DNA of 64,000 bases. It comes from Psococerastis gibbosa (lineage: Eukaryota > Arthropoda > Insecta > Psocodea > Psocidae). The stretch spans positions 8,790,874-8,854,873 of the forward strand of contig OZ020490.1 of NCBI GenBank assembly GCA_963971405.1, read 5' to 3'. Under the pieces are notes generated by a model. The model was given only the letters and a program-made list of their open reading frames with translations. It did not search any database and had not been told where the DNA came from. Positions 42,669 to 52,999 of this stretch are shown here, in pieces (position 1 is the first letter of the stretch; each line of letters starts with the position of its first letter). The translations under genes and the position numbers were made by a program.

Positions 42669-43796
42669 ATGGAAGAACTCATTATCAACGACTTGTCTAC
42701 TATTGACGAGAAAATAGAATTGCTCAAAGAGAAACTTGATGCGCTCAAAATTAAACGTGATCAACTAAAAGTATCCAAGAAAAGACCAGGCGACTCAAAT
42801 GGGCAAGAACCACCCAAGAAAATGTTTAAGACGAAATCTCAAAACAACTTGGAGTTAGAGGCCTCAGAAGAGGTTTCCGCCAGCTCAAAAAATGGTCCTA
42901 TACCAATTCCGGAGGAAAATAACGATATCGGAACAGATGAGGTAACAGACAAAGAGAAAAACGAATGGACCACCGTCCAACGCAAAAAAGCTATTCCACC
43001 AATTTACATCTACCAAATTGATGACTGGTTTAATATGGCAAACATCATACGCTTGGTCTGTAAGGAAGATTTTGTGGCCAAGAACGGAACTGAGAGTATC
43101 AAACTTAAATTCAAATCGGAAGAAGACTACCGAGCAACTTCCAGTTTTCTAGAAGCGGAAGATATAGAATTCCACACCTATCCTCTAGACAAAACTGCGC
43201 AGTTGAAAGTAGTCCTAAAAAAGATACCTCGTAGCACAAAACCAGAAACGATTCAAGAAGAACTGCTGAAACTCAGCTTTCCAGTACTGTCTGTGTCGCA
43301 ACTTAAAGACAAAAATCAAGGTAAAAGCACAAGCTACCTCATTACTCTACAAAAAGAGATTAAAGCCAAAGAAATTTTCGCCCTTCGTTACTTATGCTTC
43401 TGTGAGGTGACTGTTGAAAGCTACAATAAGAAAGGCAATCTTACTCAATGTCATCGCTGCCAACGATATGGTCACTCAAGCCATTCCTGCAACACAAAAC
43501 CGAAGTGCCTAAAATGCGCTGAAGAACACCTAACTTACACCTGCACGAAAAAACCGAATACTCCGGCTAAATGCATTAATTGTGGCGGTTCACATCCGGC
43601 CAACATCAGAGGCTGCGAATATTTCCTGCGCATTAAAGAGCAAACACTCGCCCAAATAGTCAAAAACAAGCCAAAACCTTCGGGAAAAATTGAAAGTCAC
43701 GTTGTTTCAAGGCTGAAGTACTCCCGGCCCCTAAAGCAAGTACCAACAACACCAGTCTCAAGTAAGCCATCTGAAAAATACCTGTTCCCAGGATGA
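42669..43796 (+). CDS. LINE ORF1, Gag-like zinc-knuckle protein
   Basis: 375 residues: an N-terminal charged coiled coil (~10-40), an RRM-like/PRE_C2HC region (~120-255), then three CCHC-type knuckles (CHRCQRYGHSSHSC, CLKCAEEHLTYTC, CINCGGSHPANIRGC). It binds element RNA in the Jockey model. It stops at 43794-43796, but another frame continues with CSQDETRLAAKEPAHVPGKP to KICKHLNLSYDG-stop, whose end overlaps the ORF2 start (TATGACGGCTAA). So this copy has probably suffered one frameshift near 43740-43795, and the parent ORF1 was ~55 residues longer. Confidence 0.85.
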   Translation: MEELIINDLSTIDEKIELLKEKLDALKIKRDQLKVSKKRPGDSNGQEPPKKMFKTKSQNNLELEASEEVSASSKNGPIPIPEENNDIGTDEVTDKEKNEWTTVQRKKAIPPIYIYQIDDWFNMANIIRLVCKEDFVAKNGTESIKLKFKSEEDYRATSSFLEAEDIEFHTYPLDKTAQLKVVLKKIPRSTKPETIQEELLKLSFPVLSVSQLKDKNQGKSTSYLITLQKEIKAKEIFALRYLCFCEVTVESYNKKGNLTQCHRCQRYGHSSHSCNTKPKCLKCAEEHLTYTCTKKPNTPAKCINCGGSHPANIRGCEYFLRIKEQTLAQIVKNKPKPSGKIESHVVSRLKYSRPLKQVPTTPVSSKPSEKYLFPG

Positions 43797-43951
43797 AACC
43801 CGCTTGGCCGCAAAAGAACCTGCTCATGTCCCAGGCAAACCATCAGAAAGTATGCACTCAAGGATGATCCTGGCAAATGACAACCTAGAGGGAAAAGTCA
43901 ACAACATGATGGCAATCCTATTTAAAATATGTAAGCACTTAAATCTTAGTT

Positions 43952-46531
43952 ATGACGGCTAATTATTTGCATAAGAACACAAACACTCTTCGAACTCTGA
44001 ACTGGAATGCTGAGGGTCTACCCAACCACTTCGAAGAACTACTCGATCTACTAATTAAGAAAAATATAGATGTTGCTGCAATTAGCGAAACCCACCTTTC
44101 CAGCAAACGAAATCTATCTATAAAACGATACTCCTTATATAGAACTCACAGATGTAATGTCAACCATGCAGCTGGAGGCACTGCCATAATAATTAAAAAT
44201 AACATAAAACACAATCAAGTTCTTTTACCAAATACAACAAATATTGAAGCTACTGGCATTGAAATCTACAGTCCAAGTGGGAACATACGTGTTATTGCAG
44301 CCTATAAAAGTCCCAACAGAGTCCTTATCAGAGAAGAACTGAAGTCGTTGTTAGAAAGTAACTCTCCTACAATCCTCATGGGTGACCTCAACTGTAAGCA
44401 CCCAGACTGGGATTGCTCGAAGACAAACGCGAATGGCAGAATTCTACGAAGTCTATTGGAAAACGAAAACTGGATTATCTGTGCTCCTAGAAACGCCACA
44501 CATTTACCCAGACAAATTCATCACACGCCGGACATCCTTGACATCTGCGTACTAAAAAACTTTCCATACCCTCTGGAACAATTTACATTAAATAAACTAA
44601 ATTCCGATCATCTTCCAGTCCTAATCCAAATCAAAACTCACATAGTAAAAGACACCGCAAGATTACGATCGATCAACTGGCAACAGCTCAAGCGTAAAAT
44701 CAACTCATTACAGTGGTCAGCAACAACCTTAAACTCAGCGGCTGATATAGATAAAAACATCGACTCCTTCACCAATGCTATACGAACTCAGATACAAGGA
44801 AGCATGAATAACACAACAACCAGAAATTACGGAAGCAATCTGCCCGAGCTTGTTCCCGATCTAATCAAAAAGAGAAACCGATTGAGAAAGATCTATAGAA
44901 TCACCTGGGATCCCGAAATAAAATCAGAAATCAACATAGTCCATCGCTCAATTAAGCAAATAATTCAGGAAGACAGTGATGAAAAATGGGCTGGAAAAAC
45001 AGAAGCTCTCGCCGCTCAAGACAACTCGCTATGGAAAATGGCAAGAAAACTAAGACACACAGAATTCTCTATGCCACCTCTAAGGTATGGAAACAATACA
45101 GCAACCTCTGACAAGGAAAAAGCCAACATGCCTGCCGAATATTTAGAGAAACAATTCACTCCTCATCCATCAGACTTCCCAGCTTTCACAACGAGAATAG
45201 AACAGGAAATAAACACCTTTCTTAACACTCCTCCCTCATCTCACATCAACCCCATCTCATGTGAAGAAGTGAAGGAGATCATCAGCACTCTGAAACCGAA
45301 CAAAGCCCCCGGCCCAGACGGAATCAGCAACAAAATTCTTAAGCTATTTAATGAAAATCAACTGCTGAATTTAACTGACATATACAACGCTTGCTTGAAA
45401 ATAAACTACTTTCCTAAGCAGTGGAAGTGTGCTACAGTAATACCAATACCTAAACCCGGAAAATCACACCAGCAAACCAATGGATATCGACCGATAAGCT
45501 TACTCAACGTTCTAGGAAAAGTATTCGAAAACATTATCATGAAAACAGCTGAACCTCTTATCGATGCAAAGCTACCAAATGAACAGTTTGGATTCCGGAA
45601 GCAATATGAACCAATAATGCAAATTATCAGAGTATTGGAAAAAATTGCTGAAGGCCTCGCAAAGAAACAATTAACCGCTGCCATTCCCCTTGACGTGCAG
45701 GCCGCCTTCGACTCTGTGTGGAGAAAAGGACTACTCTACAAACTCATCAGTATTCTTCCAGAAGCTTATGTACACATTTTTGCCTCATACCTAGAGGACA
45801 GAACTTTCGAATGCAAAGTGGGACTCGATTTGTCCGAAATCAAAATAACCAAAGCTGGTGTCCCACAAGGTGGCCTGGCCTCAGCGAAACTATATACGGC
45901 TTTCACAGCCGACATTCCCTTGTGTGCCAGTAATCAGACTAGCGTTTTTGCAGATGACACAGGAATAGTGTGCAGTGCCGAAAACGCAGACACTTTAAAA
46001 TTAAATATGCAAATGCATCTAGACGATTTAGAAGAATGGACCAATCGTTGGCGCATAAAACTGAACGCAGACAAATCTAAAGCAGTTCTCTTCACCAACA
46101 GAAGAAATGTTAATGCCCCAAATCTCAACTTAAATAACACAAACGTAATATGGTACAACGAAGCAAAGTACTTAGGCGTGATCCTAGACTCAAAACTTCA
46201 GTGGAAAGCACAAGTAGACTCAGCAATAAAAAAGGCTACTGCTGCCCAAGTTCAACTGTATACCCTACTTGGCAATAAATCAAAAGTCTCACTCAAGAAT
46301 AAAAAATTCCTGTACGAAGCAATAATCAAGCCTGCCATGCTTTATGGCTGCGAAGCCTGGGGCACTGCGTCACAGACTCAACTCAAGAGATTGCAAACCT
46401 CACAAAACAAGATCTTAAGACTAATCACAAACGCTCCTTACTACGTTCGAAACACAATAATTGCAAGAGACTTAGATGTAAACACAGTCAAGAACTACAT
46501 CATGGATAAAGCTTTAAAACTTTACGAATGA
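43952..46531 (+). CDS. LINE ORF2: endonuclease and reverse transcriptase
   Basis: 859 residues, one open frame. The apurinic-type endonuclease part (~10-235) shows LNWNAEG, AISETHLS, GDLNCKHPDW and SDHLPV. The RT (~445-720) shows NKAPGPDGISNKIL, NGYRPISLLNVLGKVFENII, LDVQAAFDSVW and the catalytic box VFADDTG. The C-terminal part has PAMLYGCEAWGTAS and LQTSQNKILRLI. Length suits Jockey. Some motifs differ from consensus (GVPQGGLASAKLY for the usual GVPQGSxLSPxLY, and QFGFRKQYEP), so activity is not assured despite the open frame. Confidence 0.9.
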   Translation: MTANYLHKNTNTLRTLNWNAEGLPNHFEELLDLLIKKNIDVAAISETHLSSKRNLSIKRYSLYRTHRCNVNHAAGGTAIIIKNNIKHNQVLLPNTTNIEATGIEIYSPSGNIRVIAAYKSPNRVLIREELKSLLESNSPTILMGDLNCKHPDWDCSKTNANGRILRSLLENENWIICAPRNATHLPRQIHHTPDILDICVLKNFPYPLEQFTLNKLNSDHLPVLIQIKTHIVKDTARLRSINWQQLKRKINSLQWSATTLNSAADIDKNIDSFTNAIRTQIQGSMNNTTTRNYGSNLPELVPDLIKKRNRLRKIYRITWDPEIKSEINIVHRSIKQIIQEDSDEKWAGKTEALAAQDNSLWKMARKLRHTEFSMPPLRYGNNTATSDKEKANMPAEYLEKQFTPHPSDFPAFTTRIEQEINTFLNTPPSSHINPISCEEVKEIISTLKPNKAPGPDGISNKILKLFNENQLLNLTDIYNACLKINYFPKQWKCATVIPIPKPGKSHQQTNGYRPISLLNVLGKVFENIIMKTAEPLIDAKLPNEQFGFRKQYEPIMQIIRVLEKIAEGLAKKQLTAAIPLDVQAAFDSVWRKGLLYKLISILPEAYVHIFASYLEDRTFECKVGLDLSEIKITKAGVPQGGLASAKLYTAFTADIPLCASNQTSVFADDTGIVCSAENADTLKLNMQMHLDDLEEWTNRWRIKLNADKSKAVLFTNRRNVNAPNLNLNNTNVIWYNEAKYLGVILDSKLQWKAQVDSAIKKATAAQVQLYTLLGNKSKVSLKNKKFLYEAIIKPAMLYGCEAWGTASQTQLKRLQTSQNKILRLITNAPYYVRNTIIARDLDVNTVKNYIMDKALKLYE

Positions 46532-46822
46532 ACCTCAGCATCGGAAAACCCCGAAGTAAACTCTCTGGGCCGCCATGACACAATTCGAAATCCAATATCT
46601 CCAGGTCTGTTACTAACAGAAAACTACTCAAGAAACTGGCATTACTAATTCATAGCACGAGCTCACCCGTTTCCATAAAAGTTTCAAGAACTTATTTTTA
46701 TAAACAATACCATTTATTTTTATAGTTTAAAGTCATAGATTTTAATCAAGACATCAGTGTAAAAACTTTTTTAGTTGAAGCCTGAAAACCCACGACAAAG
46801 AAGAAGAAGAAGAAGAAGAAGA

Positions 46823-47226
46823 AATTGACATCATCTCGGGCAAGAAGTTAATAACTTAGACAGCTTGCTCTCCACCCCCAAAATATTATTTACGTACGGC
46901 ACTGCTTCTACCCATTGACCAGTTAAGTAAATCCATTAATTAGAAATAAAAATTCAAAAATGTCTAGGTTGTTCAATTTTAGCTCTGTCTCATGTTTTAG
47001 TGGAGTTGTAACAAATCTTTGTGCGCAACTCATGGATAAATAGCCAATATGTGTGCCAGAGAAAGCAGAAAGCAAAAAGGATGTGACCTTGAAAATTTCT
47101 CTTCCTGTTATCCCTTTTCCAACTTTTAATCTACTAGAAGGGAATACTAACACTATTGTATGTAAAATCAGAGCGAAGCCTCTTAACCAATCTTATAAAC
47201 ACAAAGACTATCACAGCCAGAGTTAC
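46823..47226. other. Paralogue of 14060-14667, intronic
   Basis: CATCATCTCGGGCAAGAAG, TATTTACGTACGGCACTGC and TCTACTAGAAGGGAATACTAA repeat the locus 1 sequence. No coding exon. Confidence 0.5.
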
Positions 47227-47376
47227 GTGGCGAAGCAATAGAATCCGGGATGATAGGCAGTGGCCGTTCTGAAAGCATATCTTCAAAACAGTTGCTGCTG
47301 ATGTGGACCAAATATGTGGAAGAACACTTTCAGAACGACCACGGCCTATCATACCGGATTCTACTGCTTCATCACA
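47227..47376. repeat. Inverted repeat next to exon S3
   Basis: Arms 47227-47276 and 47325-47376 mirror those at 14668-14815, with the same loop (GTTGCTGCTGATGTGGA). Confidence 0.6.
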
Positions 47377-47387
47377 TTAAAACTTAC

Positions 47388-47504
47388 TTTGACCAATTTG
47401 CTCCGGAAGGCTGCTCCAGTCGTATTCAACCTCATATTTTAGATCAATCTCGTCTTTAATATCTTCAGTCTCGGCATTGACTTTAACCACTACTTCGCTT
47501 GAAT
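47388..47504 (-). CDS. Exon S3 (117 bp, phase 1-1), locus 2
   Basis: Acceptor TTCTGTAG then ATTCAAGCG; donor CAAA then GTAAGT. Reads SSEVVVKVNAETEDIKDEID then LKYEVEYDWSSLPEQIGQ. It is 3' of the R array and 6 kb upstream of the truncated finger exon; the Jockey LINE and the 579-bp insert lie in the intervening intron. Confidence 0.75.
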
Positions 47505-47654
47505 CTACAGAATAAATTGCGTAGTTAATACTAGGGTACTTATTTATTTAGTCCCTGACAGCCATGGCAATGATAATATGCATAGCATTAATTGTGGGTA
47601 GTAAAGTTCAGAAACATTTACTCAGTATAACCGAAATTAAAGGATTTATAAAAC

Positions 47655-47740
47655 ACTGGATTTAGCGGGATTCGAACCCACGATCTATGCCAATTAGAGG
47701 CGTCGACTTAACCGCTGCACCACAAGCCCGACAAGTCTAG
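47655..47740 (-). repeat. tRNA-like repeat (family T), locus 2 downstream block
   Basis: Best copy: A-box-like TGGTGCAGCGGTTAAG and B box GGGTTCGAATCCCG on the minus strand. Confidence 0.65.
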
Positions 47741-48191
47741 TTTCTGTTAATCAAATCAAACAAGACAAGTACCTATACATAAAATGATAAATTGTATAAA
47801 ATTGAAATTAAATTTAATACGCTAAATTAACTTAAGTTACATTACATTTAATACTTTACAAGGAATTATTTATAACCAGCCCAACTGTGTTTCCACGTGC
47901 TGGGGCCGGGGCTGAGGCTCTAAGGCTGTAAAGAGGGGACTACCTCTTCAACCTACGTTAGTTTAATGTCAGTACCTAGGTAGTTACAGCAATATATTGA
48001 AAAAATGTTCAGTACGTTAAGAAATAAATGACGTTGGTTAACATGTCAATGGTTAGATTTTTTTATTTATAAAAAGCACGAGCTTTCACAGTACTGAATA
48101 GTAATAGTAGTTTATTTCTTATAATCCGTAATTAGATTTTGTTTGTTATGCCCTATTTCAAGAATTACTACGGTTTAATAATAATAATAAT

Positions 48192-48368
48192 GACTCTTTT
48201 TGTTCTATTATTAAGCCAACCTAGCGGAGTTAGGGCTATAAAGCCCTCTCTTACACTCAACTAGGAAGGCCCGGGACCGCCTGCTTTACATGCCCTCCAA
48301 AGCATGGCCAGAAAATTTGGGAAGTACAGGACTCGAACCAATAACCTTTCGGGTGAAAGTCTACATGT
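48192..48368 (-). mobile_element. SINE-A, reverse orientation
   Basis: Matches 18424-18622 throughout (CCTAGCGGAGTTAGGGCT, GCCCGGGACCGCCTGCTTTA). It is preceded by (AAT)n at 48177-48190. It is absent from the paralogous block at 16100-16140. Confidence 0.8.
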
Positions 48369-48589
48369 CCTGACCAGATTTTAAGATAAATAGAATTATA
48401 AAAAAGAATAGTTTAGGCCTATATGGATTTATAATTTTCCGTCTGAGAGGAACGGCATTTGCGAATCGCCAAATAAGTCTACGATGTGCCAATAGTATAT
48501 TTTTATAAGGCAGATGAGCTTCAAAAATCAGATCTAGACAGGGGGCGAGATTGAACGACTTAACTTCACTTCTTCAAAAATAAAAAATT

Positions 48590-48736
48590 GGGCTTTACCT
48601 TCTTTTCGGGCTCTGCACTCTTGCACAAGCTCTGCACCTGAAGGAAGATCATTCGTCTGACCAAATGCATTTTGAACAAATTTCATTTGCAATTCTGCTA
48701 TTGTTGGATCTTCGATTAAAGCACCAATGTTAATAG
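48590..48736 (-). pseudogene. R exon 2a, acceptor kept, donor lost
   Basis: Acceptor GTTACAG then CTATTAACATT. Reads NIGALIEDPTIAELQMKFVQ, NAFGQTNDLPSGAELVQECR then ARKEGKAQFF, open through the place where other copies have the donor. No GT donor at the array junction. Confidence 0.5.
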
Positions 48737-48817
48737 CTGTAACAATATAACATATGTTATGATATCATGATTATTATCAATCGGAATTTTAACCATAGAT
48801 AACTGAAAAAATCTTAC

Positions 48818-48922
48818 CTACTGATTGGGCTTTACCCTTTTTTCGGGCTCTGCACCCTGCGCCAGATTTCTTTTGGAATTCTGCTATTGTTGGATCTTCG
48901 ATTAAAGCACCAATGTTATTAG
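48818..48922 (-). CDS. R exon 2b, short form, 105 bp, open, phase 1-1
   Basis: Acceptor GTTACAG then CTAATAACATTGG; donor GTAG then GTAAGA. Reads NNIGALIEDPTIAEFQKKSG then AGCRARKKGKAQSV. The central part of the long exon, including the AERMRDYRARKK motif, is deleted in frame; one basic RARKKGK end is left. Confidence 0.65.
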
Positions 48923-48961
48923 CTGTAACAATATAACATATGTTATGATATCATGATTATT

Positions 48962-49440
48962 AGGGGTCTTCACAGTGTTCGTGTTATCGAGTTATACCTA
49001 GTTAAGTGTGTTATATCAAGCTAAGTTAACACACCGATAACCCGATAACCAGCTAACCAGCGTGCTACCCTAAACCCACTTCCAAGTTGGTTAACGTGTT
49101 ATTTACCTTGCTATAGCTCAGGTTTGACCGCCGCCATATTTGTTTTTGTCGATTGATTTGAAACACGCGTTTAAAATTTTCTAGTATTTAAATTTATTTG
49201 TATAATCTATTATCACAAGCAATTACCGTAAATACTTAAAATTATAATGACCAAAATGAACAAAAAATATAAATAAATGTGGCACTAGAATTGAGTTCTG
49301 CCACTTTCACGTCTGACTTCTACCACGTTGTTAACTCTGTCGATATAGCATGATAACTCACTCCAGAGGTCCACTCACGATTGTGTGTTAACTTGAGTAG
49401 CACATCTAACTCGATAACTCGAACACTGTGAAGACCCCTA
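48962..49440. mobile_element. 479-bp MITE in the R array
   Basis: Terminal inverted repeats AGGGGTCTTCACAGTGTTCG and beyond (33 bp, one mismatch). Flanks ATTATT and ATTATA may be a 5-6 bp duplication of the array intron. AT-rich inside, with CCGCCGCCATATTTGTTTTT; no frame. Confidence 0.85.
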
Positions 49441-49635
49441 TTATAAATCGGAATTTTAACCATAGACAAATAAAAAAATCTTTTCTACTGTTGGGCTTTA
49501 CCTTTTTTTCGGGCTCTGCACTCTTGCAAAAGCTCTGCTCGTGATTTTTTGGTTTTTCGATGATTCGTTATTAGATTTTTCTTCATGATTATTATCAATC
49601 GGAATTTTAACCGTAGATAACTCAAAAAATCTTAC

Positions 49636-49740
49636 CTACTGATTGGGCTTTACCCTTTTTTCGGGCTCTGCACCCTGCGCCAGATTTCTTTTGGAATTCT
49701 GCTATTGTTGTATCTTCGATTAAAGCACCAATGTTATTAG
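49636..49740 (-). CDS. R exon 2c, short form, 105 bp, open, phase 1-1
   Basis: Same splice sites as 2b; reads NNIGALIEDTTIAEFQKKSG then AGCRARKKGKAQSV. One residue differs from 2b. Confidence 0.65.
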
Positions 49741-50275
49741 CTGTAACAATATAACATATGTTATGATATCATGATTATAATAAATCGGAATTTTAACCAT
49801 AGATAAATAAAAAAATCTTTTCTACTGTTGGGCTTTACCTTTTTTTCGGGCTCTGCACTCTTGCACAAGCTCTGCTCGTGATTTTTTGGTTTTTCGATGA
49901 TTCGTTATTAGATTTTTCTTCATGATTATTATCAACCGGAATTTTAACTACAGATAAATGAAAAAATCTTACCTACTGATTGGGCTTTACCTTTTTTCGG
50001 GCTCTGCACTCTTGCACAAGCTCTGCTCGTGATTTTTCGGGTTTTCGATGATTAGCTATTTGATTTTCCTTGATGATTATTATCAGTCGGAATTTTAACC
50101 GTAGATAACTGAAAAAATCTTACCTACTGATTGGGCTTTACCTTTTTTTCGGGCTCTGCACTCTTGCACAAGCTCTGCTCGTGATTTTTCGGGTTTTCGA
50201 TGATTACCTATTTGATTTTCCTTGATGATTATTATCAATCGGAATTTTAACCGTAGATAACTCAAAAAATCTTAC

Positions 50276-50380
50276 CTACTGATTGGGCTTTACCCTTTTT
50301 TCGGGCTCTGCAGCCTGCGCCTGATTTCTTTAGGAATTCTGCTATTGTTGGATCTTCGATTGAAGCACCAATGTTATTAG
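50276..50380 (-). CDS. R exon 2d, short form, 105 bp, open, phase 1-1
   Basis: Acceptor GTTCCAG then CTAATAACATT; donor GTAG then GTAAGA. Reads NNIGASIEDPTIAEFLKKSG then AGCRARKKGKAQSV. It is the first R exon after S4 on the gene's strand. Confidence 0.65.
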
Positions 50381-50599
50381 CTGGAACAATATAACATATG
50401 TTATGATATCATGATTATTATCAATCGGAATTTTAACTATAGATAACTGAAAAATCTTACCTACTGATTCGGTTTTATCTATTTTTTTCTTGCTCTGCAC
50501 TCTTGCACAAGCTTTAATAATATAACATATTATGTTATGATATCATAATTTTATCATTTTTATTACCGGATTCTACTGCTTCGTCACATTAAAACTTAC

Positions 50600-50716
50600 T
50601 TTGACCCATTTGCTCCGGAAGGCTGCTCCAGTCGTATTCAACCTCGTATTTTAGATCAACATCGTCTTTAATACCTTCAGTCTCAGCATTGACTTTAACC
50701 ACTTCTTCACTTGAAT
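50600..50716 (-). CDS. Exon S4 (117 bp, phase 1-1), locus 2
   Basis: Acceptor TTCTGTAG then ATTCAAGTG; donor CAAA then GTAAGT. Reads SSEEVVKVNAETEGIKDDVD then LKYEVEYDWSSLPEQMGQ. It sits 5' of the R array, as S2 does in locus 1. Confidence 0.75.
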
Positions 50717-50874
50717 CTACAGAATTAATTGCATAGTTAATACTAGGGTAATTATTTATTTAGTCCCTAACAGCAATAGGCATATGGCATTAATTATATT
50801 CATAGAATTAATTGTGGGTAGAAAAGTTCAGAAAAATTTGTTCAGTATAACCGAAATTAGATGAATTAGAAAAC

Positions 50875-50960
50875 ACTGGATTTGGCGGGATTCGAACCCT
50901 CGATCTATGCCAGTCAGGGGCGTCGTCTTAACCAATGGACCACAAGGCCGACAAGTCTTG
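50875..50960 (-). repeat. tRNA-like repeat (family T), locus 2 upstream block
   Basis: TGGTCCATTGGTTAAGACG and GGGTTCGAATCCCG on the minus strand; same place relative to S4 as in the other blocks. Confidence 0.65.
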
Positions 50961-51681
50961 TTTCTGCTAAATCCTCTACGGTTATAAAGAGGAGGCTGAC
51001 TCTTCAACCTAAGTTAGTTTAATGTCAGTGTTATACGCCGTATAAAACTGCAATATTTCTTTAAGAATATCTCTTTTAAGAATATGTAATTTTCAACTCC
51101 CCCCCCCCTCCCCTTCCAATAAGATTCCATTCATTCATTTACTTATTTCAATTCTTTTCAATATTAAACTAATCAGCATCAAGGACAATTTTATTGAGTG
51201 CACTGTGAACTTTTAGAAAATAAGCAACTAACCTAACCTAACGTAATCTTTAATTAATTTTTTTTTTTTTTTTTTAACTAACTTTATTTTTAAGCTTGAC
51301 TAACATCCCTTTAACTAGCCACGCACGGCCTTGGCCTGTGGCAATACCTATGTATCACTATGTAATGTTTATGGGACTGAATAAATATAATAATAATAAT
51401 AATATATTGAAATAATGTTCAGTATGTTAAGAAGTGAATGACGTAGGTTAACCTGTCAATGGGCAGATAAAAAGTTGATAAAAAGCACAAACTTTCGCAG
51501 TACCTAACATTTTCCCGCCTGAAATATTATTACTAAAAAAAAATGAATTAATTCATTTCGTCACCAAAATTTGGGTATACTTGTTTCCAAAATATCTTGA
51601 CTTTTGAGATATCTGCCATAAGTACCCCTAGGTCCAAGCTATCAGGGCGCTCTCACCGCTTCCTTCCATTAAAAATCATAC
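50961..51681. other. Intron between S4 and K4
   Basis: No exon. A C-run at 51102-51109, a T-run at 51260-51275 and (AAT)n at 51388-51403, which suggest further retroposed scraps. Confidence 0.45.
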
Positions 51682-51777
51682 CATGGTAGTTAGCTGTCCC
51701 AAAGTTTTCGTCAAAGTCCTCTACTTCTACTTTGATTTCTTGCTTTACCTCTACAATATTTTCTTCACTTTTAATGC
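51682..51777 (-). CDS. Exon K4 (96 bp, phase 1-1), locus 2
   Basis: Acceptor AATTTTAG then GCATTAAAAG; donor CCATG then GTATGA. Reads IKSEENIVEVKQEIKVEVED then FDENFGTANYH. It is the most upstream exon seen for locus 2; the first exon and start codon were not found. Confidence 0.65.
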
Positions 51778-52999
51778 CTAAAATTAACAAGATTAACAGA
51801 TTAACAAGGGTGCCTACATGCATTTCAACATATCGCTAGGCCTGCTAGCTGCATATTAAACGTTTGTGCGCGACCCTTGTTTTGAAGCGATTCTATATAG
51901 CGTTTAAGATATTGTACATTAAAAGTAAATTATCAAATATTGCTTGTTTGATCTATCTTTTAGGGAGATTCATCTACCTATTGAGATGGCGACCAATGTT
52001 AGACTTTCGGAAAATTTCTTCACAACTTTTCATTTCCCTGACCCCCCTTTCAGACCCCCTGAGCCTAAAACCACCCTCCGTTCAAAATGTTATATATATA
52101 TATACATATATGTATATCGATTTTAGGAAACACTCTAACTTCCGTAAATATTATCCGATTTGGATGAAACTTGGCACAAAAATTGATCATACAAATGCCT
52201 TGATCGAGTTCGTTAACCAGCTAGATCCGCTATTTAGTTACAAGATGGCGGCCGATTGAAAACTTATATAATTCATATCTCAGTCAATATTGGTCGCAGA
52301 GGAATGAATTAAAATCTGACTGAAAGATCGTATTATTATCTACGATAATGGTAATCAACACTTTTTATGACAAATTAACGATTTCAAGATGACGTCCAGT
52401 CAAAGTAAAAATAATTTAATAAGTAAAAGTTCATAGTCGTCATAGTTTGGAACACAAGAGTGTTTTGTGTGTTGATGTTGTGATCGGGAAAATAATGAAG
52501 TTTTTTTAATTTTCCATTACACATAGCGTCAGGGGCGTAAAGTTGGGCGGGGGGGGGGGGGGCACGGTCCAACTTGCCCCCCCCAGCTCCTTTTGGCTTT
52601 ACCCCCCCCCCCCCCCAGCTTCGAGCATTGTAAGACGTGGTTCTTACTTCATAGTCCCCTTTACAGCAATATGAATATAAGCATTCTTTTTTTAGCTTTG
52701 TAAAATCTACAGCTATACTTTACAACTATTAAAAAATGCGTAAAACTCTACAATTTTTCTATTATATTATCAATTTTTTCTTCAATCCTGCCTGATCCTG
52801 ATCGGCCATAGCCGAAAGGGATTTTTTGCTATATTTATATTATATATATATATATTATATATATTGTTATAAGGCAAATGAGCTTCCAAGAGCGGATCTA
52901 GACAGGGGGCGAGATTGAACGACTTAACTCTAACTAGATTAACCAAGGATTCATAAATATATCAACATAGGCCTATTATATATATTAGAGTAACTATAT
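51778..52999. other. Block remnant and repeats upstream of K4
   Basis: AGACAGGGGGCGAGATTG at 52896-52913 marks the block end. (TA)n tracts lie at 52090-52112 and 52834-52862. AATATTATCCGATTTGGATG at 52147 looks like a dispersed repeat. No gene. Confidence 0.5.
52529..52795 (+). mobile_element. CAGGGGCGTAAAG repeat, copy 2
   Basis: Same order of segments as 31733-31965, with extra G- and C-runs near 52547-52562 and 52602-52616. Confidence 0.6.

Larger units (their letters stand above)
42297..46822 (+). mobile_element. Jockey-clade LINE, near complete
   Basis: About 4.5 kb with a ~370-bp 5' region, ORF1 (42669-43796), ORF2 (43952-46531), a 3' UTR and a (GAA)n tail (46797-46822). Flanks AATTTGA (left) and AATTGA (right) suggest a short target duplication. 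The uninserted paralogue is at 14058-14080 (TTGGCAGTCTTTGAAATC). Confidence 0.85.
48580..50530 (-). repeat. R-exon tandem array, locus 2
   Basis: About nine units. Three short exons (105 bp) keep both splice sites. Half-units with a donor but no acceptor lie near 49490, 49827, 49977 and 50127, and a decayed unit near 50460. In the array the 105-bp exons and half-units partly alternate. The MITE at 48962-49440 interrupts it. Confidence 0.8.

Noticed and set aside
48580-50530. CRISPR-like or satellite array
   Set aside because: Units are unequal, contain splice-flanked coding segments, and lie in a eukaryotic genome; an exon array explains them better.
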